DNA of 23,672 nt from Methanobacteriota archaeon (GTDB lineage: Archaea; Thermoplasmatota; Poseidoniia; Poseidoniales; Poseidoniaceae), in NCBI GenBank assembly GCA_002702945.1, contig PADF01000002.1, forward strand, positions 1 through 23,672, in the 5' to 3' direction. The position numbers were made by a program, and so were the translations under genes. Of this stretch, positions 1 to 6,877 are shown piece by piece (position 1 is the stretch's first letter; each line of letters opens with the position of its first letter). Below the pieces are notes generated by a model, which was given only the letters and a program-made list of their open reading frames with translations, was not told where the DNA came from and did no database searches.

Positions 1-355
1 CCATCTGAATCGAAAACTTGCTTCCAATTATCTGTGAAGATGTCTCCGCCCTGGTAGGAAATTTTGTTATCTGACCAACCGTCTTGGTCGAAATCTCCAC
101 ATCCAGTTCTCCCTAACCAAGAAAATCCTCTAATGTTGTTACATGTATCTACACTATCAGCATAACCATCATCATCATAATCATTACAGCCGAATATCAA
201 AAGAGAAGACGTTCTATTTTCTGAAGGGCATGAATCAAACTGAGGACCAAGAGGATTATCACCATAACCATCGCCATCAGAATCCATCCATTGACCAGAT
301 AGATGAGGAAGATGGTCTATTTTATCGAAAATTAAATCTCGATCAGAATCCAAAT
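1..355 (-). repeat. Thrombospondin type-3-like calcium-binding coding repeats
   Basis: The last part of the large gene visible here codes for successive Asp-rich loops (YLDSDRDLIFD, MDSDGDGYGDNP, CNDYDDDGYADS, CGDFDQDGWSDN) with intervening Cys residues, the thrombospondin-3 pattern. The motifs GQWMDSDGDGYGDN and GRTGCGDFDQDGWSDN closely resemble those of the 859-residue protein at 6870-9449, so the two surface proteins share a repeat family. The array continues past the left edge. Confidence 0.8.
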
Positions 356-3300
356 AAAGATTTAATGAAATAATTTTATTTTCCAAGTCATCTATTACCG
401 CTAAATTAAGTGTTCCATTACTGTCAAAAATAGGGTTTAAATCTGAGGATAAACTGCTGATGGAATTGAAAGATTGGCTAAGCCAAGGAGCGTTTTGGTG
501 GTGAACTCCTTGCTTTTCTAGACTGCTCCACTGTAAGAATCCTGAATCATTATTTGTTGAAAATAAGATATAATGTTCGTCGGTTTGAGTAATGCCAAGA
601 GAGCCTTGATTCATTGAAATAAGTTCGGTGGAAAAAGAATCCCAGTTAGTAGAACCTTGTCTAAAATAAATTGAATTACTATTAGAATTAACAACCATCG
701 CTGGATTTTCTCCGCCGATTAAATCCAGACTCATATTGGAAACTTGAACACTTGGTTGGTCGATTAGAACTCCGTCCCAATTTTCAGAATCCCAGCCTTT
801 CTCATAGAGGCTTAACGCGCCTCCAGATGTTAATGTAGCAAAAATTAGCTCACCAGAATCTGTAATACTCAATTTTATTTTACTCTGTAAATCAGTTTCC
901 GAACGAATTACAGAACTACTGAGAGTTGTTCCATCCCAAGTCCACAAGGATAAATTGTAATCATTTCCATCAAAATCAATCAATCCAATAGCTAGATCAC
1001 CGTTTGGTAACCAAATTGCTGAATGTGATTTTGAAACTGCTCTACCTGATGCTCCTAATGTAATAATATCCCATCCATTAAGATTAGATGCATATTCGAG
1101 TTGGTCATTATTTGAATTTCTGTAAACTAGGTGAGTTGAGTTATTGGTACCAGTAAGCACGTCAATCGGAGATTCAATTAGTATTGAATTCCTAACATTT
1201 TCGAATGCCCACCCTGATGAAGTTTCAACATTCAAGTAAATTTGTGTGTTTCCGTTGGTAGAATAAGCAATGTGTTGTTGGTCGTTTGAATCAAGAGAAT
1301 GGCCGATAAATTCAGGTTTTGTCCCCAGTGTCTGAACCTCATATTCCAATGCAGTCATCGCTTTAGGAGTCCTAAGCACTACACCATTAGAAGGATCTGA
1401 AATTACAACATAAGGTAGACCTGAAGGAGATACTACCATCGAAGATGAAGAGTCCTCGAGATTAAAGTCTGTCAATGAGTGGCTAATCCATTCACCTGAT
1501 GATGAACCATCGTAGGCATTATCAAATAATGTAGTCTCGATTTTTCCTTGGTTGGTGGACGAAACTAAAATACTAGTTTTACCGTTATAAGATACTTCTA
1601 AATCCATAGAAATCAACTCACCAGATACTGAAAAATTCTTATTTTCCCAAATATTTCTAGTATGAATATGATAATTCAAAATTTTAGAATTAGATTGATT
1701 GGGTACTTCTTGACTAAAAACAAAATCATCAATTCCATCTCCATCAAAATCAGCGCCAGATACAGCATTGATAGCAATATCTCCACCACCTCCTGACACA
1801 GTATAGTGTTGATTTTCTAGACCGGATGAGGACCCTAAGTATAATTCAACGGTACCGGTAACTTGCGAACCTGAATGTGTGATTAATACATCATTATAAC
1901 CATCAGAATTTGTGTCTCCGGCAGAAATAATATTGACTCCAATTAGTTGATTAATTTGACCAGTAATAACCATGTCTGGTTGATCCGCAACACCAGTTGA
2001 ATTACCATAGAATATCCAAATCATACCACTTTGATAGGCATTTGAGCCGTTGTAAGGTTCAGAGATGAAAATATCATCAACACCGTCACCGTTTATGTCT
2101 GATACTATTTCAACCTCATAGCCAAATAGAGTACCTTGCAGATTAGACTGGAAGGATTTATCACATTCGATTGAAAAACCATTTGAATTACCATAGAATA
2201 TCTCAACTGCTGAATAACCAGATGGACTATCGAAAGAACCTGTATTACTTACAACCAAATCATTGAAACCATCATTATTGATATCTCCTGAAGTGGAAAT
2301 TGATCGACCAAAGAAAGCACCTTGAGTTATACTGGATGGTGTTTGTAGCGTTCCCCAGCTGTTACTTTGAGCAGATCCATGGAACAAATTTAATTTTCCA
2401 AAACCATCCACTCCAAGTGATGAAATTAATAATTCGTCAATTCCATCTCCATCTAAATCTTCTATCTTATCCAAACTCAAACCATATTCCTGTCCAATTT
2501 CAGGAGGTGATGATACACCGTCGATAATCTCAGGCTGATTTGCGAGACCTGAAGATGAGCCGAAATAAACATCTAACTTTCCATCATCTTGGTTAAAGCC
2601 TGGAGAACCTATAACTAGATCACTAAAATTATCTCCATTGAAATCTCCAATGGTTAGACCTTGACCTATTTTTTGATAATCCTGTTCACCATAAAAAGTC
2701 AAATTTGGGATAGATGGGATTCCATTTTGTGAGCCATAGTATATGTCTACTTGACCATTTGAAGTTCCTATTGGAGAATTATTTGGATCAAATGAAGAGG
2801 TCCAAGTATCTGCATTAGGATGAGAAATTACTAGGTCACTATACCCATCATTATTGAAATCTCCATAAACTAACTCTCCAGAGGTTTCATCCACTGTATC
2901 AGTGATTACAGAATATATTGGAGTTGGACCAATCTGATTCTTATTATTTGCCAAACTTCGCTTGATGAAAATCGATGAATTAGTACCATCATAAGTAGAT
3001 GAAGATAATTGAATTAGGCCTGTTTCATCAAAATCTAATCCTACTTGCGGACTTATCTCTTGGTCTGTAAAAATTATTTCTTGCGAAGTTGTTCCATTTA
3101 CAGTTGAGTCAATAGTCATCAAAATTACATTATCCGATTTAACATACATCAGGCTGATTTCATCGTTATCATCAATATGTAATTCAAAATCATCTTCTAC
3201 TGGACCGTTATCTAAGAGCCTAGTTATCCAAAATGTGCCAGTATAACTTACTTCAAATAACTGGCCAATATCATTTCTAAAAACTCCCCATTCTAGGTCT

Positions 3301-3938
3301 GAAGATGTCACTTCTAGTTCAATTTGAGTCGGATTAACATTCTCTAATATAGTTCGAGTATGCCATGAATCTCCTGCTGAATATAATGAACTCTGTAGAG
3401 CAATTTGAGCTGCTTTGATATTACTTCCATCAGCGTATAGCAACGTTTTTCTTCCATTTTTCTTTACTGATAATGCACAGTCCACTATGTCATCTACAGA
3501 GGAATAAGTCGAAATATCATCAACATGCATCAAGGTCTCAAAACCAGAAATATTCCTAGCCATAGTTCTAACTTGACCCTCCATGGTACTCCAACACATC
3601 TCTAATTGCTGATAACCTGTAAATTCGATATCAGGGGTTCCAGGAGTCTGATTGACAGCATTGAGAACAATGTGACTATGCCACATATCAAGTGCAGACT
3701 CATAACGAACTTCTGCGTCTATTAATCCATCAATAGAAATCTGTGAACCTGCAAAATCATGACCATAAAAAGTACTATTTTGATCGACAAAAGAGTCGCT
3801 GAATCGGGTCGCTGTTTGTTCAAGAGTTTGTTCAATTTCTTGATTTGGCGTGACTAAAGGAGTCATGGATTGAAATACAAATAATGTAACAATCAAGACA
3901 GGAATTGACGATTTTCTAAGCGTTAAGACCCTCGCCAT
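1..3938 (-). CDS. Giant secreted FG-GAP / TSP3-repeat protein (3' end outside window)
   Basis: An open frame runs without a stop from ATG 3938 off the left edge, about 1312 codons. The N terminus MARVLTLRKSSIPVLIVTLF is a signal peptide or anchor, so the protein should be exported. Residues about 355-740 hold seven FG-GAP motifs such as FNNDGYSDLVI and LDGDGIDELLI, the number expected for one integrin-alpha-type seven-bladed calcium-binding propeller. Residues about 820-1190 have weaker propeller-like strands (HIAYSTNGNTQIY, THLVYRNSNNDQLEYAS). From about residue 1194, Asp-rich thrombospondin-3-like calcium motifs begin (MDSDGDGYGDNP, CNDYDDDGYADS) and continue past the edge. A role in adhesion or extracellular binding is inferred; no catalytic motif was seen. 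I see no Shine-Dalgarno site near the ATG. The gene is divergent from the TPK-like gene across a 115-bp gap with a palindrome. The protein lacks its C terminus here, so its anchor is unknown. Confidence 0.9.
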   Translation of the reverse strand, partial: MARVLTLRKSSIPVLIVTLFVFQSMTPLVTPNQEIEQTLEQTATRFSDSFVDQNSTFYGHDFAGSQISIDGLIDAEVRYESALDMWHSHIVLNAVNQTPGTPDIEFTGYQQLEMCWSTMEGQVRTMARNISGFETLMHVDDISTYSSVDDIVDCALSVKKNGRKTLLYADGSNIKAAQIALQSSLYSAGDSWHTRTILENVNPTQIELEVTSSDLEWGVFRNDIGQLFEVSYTGTFWITRLLDNGPVEDDFELHIDDNDEISLMYVKSDNVILMTIDSTVNGTTSQEIIFTDQEISPQVGLDFDETGLIQLSSSTYDGTNSSIFIKRSLANNKNQIGPTPIYSVITDTVDETSGELVYGDFNNDGYSDLVISHPNADTWTSSFDPNNSPIGTSNGQVDIYYGSQNGIPSIPNLTFYGEQDYQKIGQGLTIGDFNGDNFSDLVIGSPGFNQDDGKLDVYFGSSSGLANQPEIIDGVSSPPEIGQEYGLSLDKIEDLDGDGIDELLISSLGVDGFGKLNLFHGSAQSNSWGTLQTPSSITQGAFFGRSISTSGDINNDGFNDLVVSNTGSFDSPSGYSAVEIFYGNSNGFSIECDKSFQSNLQGTLFGYEVEIVSDINGDGVDDIFISEPYNGSNAYQSGMIWIFYGNSTGVADQPDMVITGQINQLIGVNIISAGDTNSDGYNDVLITHSGSQVTGTVELYLGSSSGLENQHYTVSGGGGDIAINAVSGADFDGDGIDDFVFSQEVPNQSNSKILNYHIHTRNIWENKNFSVSGELISMDLEVSYNGKTSILVSSTNQGKIETTLFDNAYDGSSSGEWISHSLTDFNLEDSSSSMVVSPSGLPYVVISDPSNGVVLRTPKAMTALEYEVQTLGTKPEFIGHSLDSNDQQHIAYSTNGNTQIYLNVETSSGWAFENVRNSILIESPIDVLTGTNNSTHLVYRNSNNDQLEYASNLNGWDIITLGASGRAVSKSHSAIWLPNGDLAIGLIDFDGNDYNLSLWTWDGTTLSSSVIRSETDLQSKIKLSITDSGELIFATLTSGGALSLYEKGWDSENWDGVLIDQPSVQVSNMSLDLIGGENPAMVVNSNSNSIYFRQGSTNWDSFSTELISMNQGSLGITQTDEHYILFSTNNDSGFLQWSSLEKQGVHHQNAPWLSQSFNSISSLSSDLNPIFDSNGTLNLAVIDDLENKIISLNLYLDSDRDLIFDKIDHLPHLSGQWMDSDGDGYGDNPLGPQFDSCPSENRTSSLLIFGCNDYDDDGYADSVDTCNNIRGFSWLGRTGCGDFDQDGWSDNKISYQGGDIFTDNWKQVFDSD
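1715..2875 (-). repeat. Seven FG-GAP coding repeats (one beta-propeller)
   Basis: Reading the minus strand in the frame of the large gene, seven calcium-loop motifs of form D-[FILT]-[NDE]-x-D-[GN]-x-[SND]-[DE] follow each other about 50-65 residues apart: FNNDGYSDLVI, FNGDNFSDLVI, LDGDGIDELLI, INNDGFNDLVV, INGDGVDDIFI, TNSDGYNDVLI and FDGDGIDDFVF. Each is followed by a segment like YFGSSSGL or FYGNSNGF before the next blade, as in integrin alpha chains and bacterial FG-GAP proteins. Seven units would close one propeller. Confidence 0.88.
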
Positions 3939-4053
3939 AAACTTACGACAGTGTAGACACTTCAAAAATACTTGTGTAATTATCCAACTGACCCCCGTAG
4001 GGGGTCAATCAATAACATAGAATACAACCTTTGACAAATGAGATATATTTACC
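3939..4053. promoter_or_regulatory. Divergent promoter region with perfect palindrome TGACCCCC-GTA-GGGGGTCA
   Basis: This 115-bp gap separates the starts of the FG-GAP gene (minus) and the TPK-like gene (plus). At 3989-4007 lies a perfect inverted repeat: 8-bp arms TGACCCCC and GGGGGTCA around a 3-base GTA centre. It is strikingly GC-rich in an AT-rich gap. AT-rich, TATA-like stretches flank it at about 3975-3985 (minus side) and 4011-4024 (plus side). The palindrome would therefore sit just upstream of both putative promoters, which suits a regulator binding site. A hairpin role is possible but less natural between divergent genes. Box positions are inferred by eye. Confidence 0.6.
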
Positions 4054-4680
4054 ATGTGTATGCTAAGAGTACTGATAATAGGTAACTCAGATTTCCCTGA
4101 ACAAGATATAATCGATGAATTGGTCGATGATTCAGACAAAATCATTGCATGTGATGGAGCCATAGAACGATGTTTAGAGGCATCGATTCCTGTTGATTAT
4201 TTAATTGGCGACATGGATAGTTTAGGAAAAATGACTATGACACAATTATCTAAACTAAATTTAGAAATTCACAAAATAGATGATCAAAATAATAATGACT
4301 TACAAAAGGCAATAATTTTCAGCAGTGAAATCGGGGCAGAAAGAATAGATATTTTTGGTGTAGAAGGGGGAAGTAATCAACATCAATTTGCTTCATACTG
4401 GTGTTTATTTGAAACTGAAATAGAATGCTATATTCATCTAAGTGATTGTATTGTTTCTCTCGTAAAGAGTACAGAAGTTAGTTTTTCTATAGAAATTGGA
4501 AAGGAGTTTTCTATTTTTGCAATTGGCTTATGTGAAGGAGTAAATGTATCTGGCGGCAGATGGCAATTGAGCAATGAAAAGTTAATTCCAAGTTCAAGAG
4601 GTCTGCATAACTTGGCAGACGTGGAAACAATCACTATTTCATGTGAAGAAGGAGCTTTACTTGTTTTCAGAAGTAGATGA
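4054..4680 (+). CDS. Thiamine pyrophosphokinase-like protein
   Basis: The 208-residue product matches the COG1564 thiamine pyrophosphokinase fold, which transfers pyrophosphate from ATP to thiamine to make thiamine diphosphate in the cytosol. Visible motifs are CDGA (33-36), IGDMDS (51-56), DQNNND (77-82, where bacterial enzymes have D-x-D-x-T-D), GVEGGSNQHQ (102-111, usually GGRxDH) and the C-terminal thiamine-binding part GGRWQLSNEKL (167-177) with SSRGLHN (180-186) and EEGALLVF (198-205). Length fits the family (about 210). IGDMDS separates it from the related archaeal MptE/DUF115 pterin kinases, which carry a DLDG-type motif. The altered GGRxDH and D-x-D-x-T-D motifs leave activity or substrate open. 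A second in-frame ATG at 4060 (MLRVLIIG) may be the true start. The 3' end overlaps the convergent DUF4105-like gene by 24 bases. Confidence 0.83.
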   Translation: MCMLRVLIIGNSDFPEQDIIDELVDDSDKIIACDGAIERCLEASIPVDYLIGDMDSLGKMTMTQLSKLNLEIHKIDDQNNNDLQKAIIFSSEIGAERIDIFGVEGGSNQHQFASYWCLFETEIECYIHLSDCIVSLVKSTEVSFSIEIGKEFSIFAIGLCEGVNVSGGRWQLSNEKLIPSSRGLHNLADVETITISCEEGALLVFRSR

Positions 4681-5610
4681 TTTTTTTGCAGGAAGATGGG
4701 TTCTAATCATTTGCGAATAATCTCCTTTCCCATCCCACAACATTGCTTTCTCATCAATTCTGGCTTTATCTAGAGTATTTTCAAATCCACCCCAGTCCTC
4801 GATTAATGCTAATTTAAACGCCACTTTAGGAGTATAACCGGGTAAAAAATTTCGAAGGAAAAAGGGAATTCTACCAGGTGTGACTTTATTCACTAATTTG
4901 ACTATTGAGGTATTACAAGTAGTTAGAATTGAATGATACCAAATTGGATTTTCGATTAATGAGTTGATACTTTTAGCAAGACCAAATAGTAGTTGTTTCT
5001 CTTTCCCAGGTGGAGTAATAGCCCTAAACATGTAATCTTTATTTCCTCGGGCATTTGTTCTAAGACCTAAAAGATCTCTCTCGTGGCCGACTAAGAGAAA
5101 GAGTTCATAGTTTCGCCACATACCATCCCAAGGATGATATCTTTGTCCTTTTATTCGCCTTGCTTCAAACGAGAACGAAAGACATGTTCCATCATTAAAT
5201 TCTATAGTTAGAAATGTATGTGCTAAACCATGAATTTTATGAAAATGATCTACTACAAACCAAACATCTTTGATTTCGTTAACATTTACTGTTATTTTTT
5301 CATCCCATTTTTCATCTCTATCCTTTGTTGTTCGCCAAAAGAAATCTCTAACATTGAAAAATGTCACATCATCGCCATCAATCACCGCTTTTGATTGAAA
5401 TTCACAATCGGAATTCCACTTCACACCTGTCCTTGGCTTCTTCGGATAAACCTTAATCATCCAAATTAAAGAAGATATTAGAAAAAAAACAGCGAAGGCT
5501 GTGAGCAAGATTGACCAAAAACTACCAAAAATATTGATGCCCATTAATTCCAGTGCTTCACCACCTATTCCAGATTCTAAGGTCTTCATCCCACCAATCG
5601 TGATTTCCAT
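4657..5610 (-). CDS. Membrane-anchored DUF4105 (Lnb N-terminal periplasmic domain)-like protein
   Basis: From ATG 5610 the product has 317 residues. An N-terminal helix (about 29-54, FWSILLTAFAVFFLISSLIW) is followed by a soluble domain resembling Pfam DUF4105: VDHFHKIHGLAHTFLTIEF (H131), FEARRIKGQRY (149-159), YELFLLVGHERDLLGLRTN (168-186), a C232 in LTTCNTS and FLPGYTPKVAFKLAL (256-270). The conserved His and late Cys suggest a cysteine-enzyme-like centre, but that is inference; the biochemical role of the family is unclear to me. It is the third gene of the 9449-4657 operon. Start choice: the frame is open to ATG 5643, which would overlap the upstream gene by 86 bases. ATG 5610 has GGAGG 10 bases upstream (53-base overlap). 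ATG 5589 and ATG 5544 (no overlap, just before the helix) remain possible. The stop overlaps the TPK-like gene tail to tail. Confidence 0.78.
   Translation of the reverse strand: MEITIGGMKTLESGIGGEALELMGINIFGSFWSILLTAFAVFFLISSLIWMIKVYPKKPRTGVKWNSDCEFQSKAVIDGDDVTFFNVRDFFWRTTKDRDEKWDEKITVNVNEIKDVWFVVDHFHKIHGLAHTFLTIEFNDGTCLSFSFEARRIKGQRYHPWDGMWRNYELFLLVGHERDLLGLRTNARGNKDYMFRAITPPGKEKQLLFGLAKSINSLIENPIWYHSILTTCNTSIVKLVNKVTPGRIPFFLRNFLPGYTPKVAFKLALIEDWGGFENTLDKARIDEKAMLWDGKGDYSQMIRTHLPAKKSSTSENK
4681..4687 (+). terminator. Oligo-T terminator after the TPK-like gene
   Basis: Seven consecutive T residues on the coding strand directly follow the TGA stop at 4678-4680. Oligo-T runs are the usual intrinsic termination signal for archaeal RNA polymerase and need no hairpin. 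The run lies inside the 3' end of the convergent minus-strand gene, so it also codes for lysines there. Confidence 0.55.
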
Positions 5611-6877
5611 CAGGGTGTTGCCTCCAAAGCACACCCTCATCATCTACTGTGGTTGGCAGACCTTCTGGATCAGGAGATCCATCTGGTAAAATCATAGGTT
5701 TTGGACCTAAATCTCTCATCTGTAAAACTTCATTCTCATCTTTGACCCTAACTAAGAATATAAATGCCAATAATGCAATGACAAAACAGAGAATTCCTAT
5801 TGAAATCCAACCCACAGATTCGGTAGGTGTGTCATCTCCAAATGAGCGAGAAGGAAGTACTTCTGCTTCTGCTTCAGTTAAATTTAAACCTGGGAGCCTG
5901 ATTATATTAACAGCATGAATAGTATGAATCAATTCATTATTTATCACCTCAAGAGAGACCAAATGAACTCCAGCTGGAAGAATCGAACAATCAAACATAG
6001 AAATATTGGAATTTTCAATTATTTCTCCCTGAATTCTCCAAATTTTTACGAATGGAGTGAAATCGATCTGCTTGGAATCGGGAGTCATGGTAACCATACA
6101 GTCAGTATCGGTAGAATTACCATTGCCATTTGTAACCAATGAAAATGCAGGTGCTGGGCGATTGTAAATTGTCAAATTAAGCCAATCCTCAGTTGTCTGA
6201 GATAAATCATTACGATAGGTTTCTTTCAAAGTATAATCCCCCGCAGGCCACCTTGAACAATCTAGAACATCTTGAGTGTCGAGTACTGTAAAAGGAGCAC
6301 CAGAGAATGTACGAATTCCTTCAGCTCCATATCTCGGTCCAGTTTCATCATAAAATATTCGATTAATAGTACATTGATCTCCGGTTTCAATCTTTTCTGG
6401 CGCATTGAGAGCAAGCATTATTCTTGGGGTTTTTAGTGCTGGAGTTAAAACATATGTGGGGAGTTCAATAGAGGTAATTTCTTCACCCGCTTCATTAATG
6501 ATTGATAGTTCTAGTTCATGTTCTCCATAGGCCCATGAATCATAAGTTAGACTAGCATTGGATTGCCCTGAAAAAGACATTATCTGAGATTCTACAACTT
6601 CCCTATCTTTGTGTTCCCCAAATAATCTCAACTCAAGGTTGACAAAATCTTCAGTTGACATTACAACAACTATTCTAATTGCATCAATATCGCCATCTTG
6701 GTTAGTGTCTAAAGTATCATTTCTAAGCGCTACTAATGTCAATCCTGCCTCAGCAAGAGGATCTTCAACTTCTTCATCTTCCTGTGCTGTAACGCTACCT
6801 GAGAATTGAGGTATGAGGACAGTGAATGATAAAATCAAAAGCATAAATGATGCTTTTATCGCTCGGTTATCAAGCAT
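5558..6877 (-). CDS. Type I membrane protein with two Cys-containing repeat domains and Trp-rich tail
   Basis: The 439-residue protein has a signal peptide (about 1-32, IKASFMLLILSFTVLIP, possible cleavage after VTAQ), an ectodomain to about 354, one transmembrane helix (355-376, VGWISIGILCFVIALLAFIF) and a 63-residue tail. The ectodomain starts with a calcium-like loop, DTNQDGDIDAIRI. It holds two related Cys modules ending in LDCSRWPAGDYTL and FDCSILPAGVHLV, probably Ig-like strands with one disulphide each. The tail ends in a distinctive DDEGVLWRQHPDG-x-x-DWWDED segment. I recognise no enzyme motif. The start is firm: ATG 6877 overlaps the upstream stop by 8 bases and has a perfect GGAGGTGA at 5 bases. 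It is gene two of the operon and probably acts at the cell surface with the calcium-repeat protein; function unknown. Confidence 0.88.
   Translation of the reverse strand: MLDNRAIKASFMLLILSFTVLIPQFSGSVTAQEDEEVEDPLAEAGLTLVALRNDTLDTNQDGDIDAIRIVVVMSTEDFVNLELRLFGEHKDREVVESQIMSFSGQSNASLTYDSWAYGEHELELSIINEAGEEITSIELPTYVLTPALKTPRIMLALNAPEKIETGDQCTINRIFYDETGPRYGAEGIRTFSGAPFTVLDTQDVLDCSRWPAGDYTLKETYRNDLSQTTEDWLNLTIYNRPAPAFSLVTNGNGNSTDTDCMVTMTPDSKQIDFTPFVKIWRIQGEIIENSNISMFDCSILPAGVHLVSLEVINNELIHTIHAVNIIRLPGLNLTEAEAEVLPSRSFGDDTPTESVGWISIGILCFVIALLAFIFLVRVKDENEVLQMRDLGPKPMILPDGSPDPEGLPTTVDDEGVLWRQHPDGNHDWWDEDLRIWNRW

Noticed and set aside
143..373. Plus-strand open frame encoding a His/Asn-rich peptide at the left end
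   Set aside because: It is antisense to the Asp-rich repeats of the large minus-strand gene; composition is a complement artefact.
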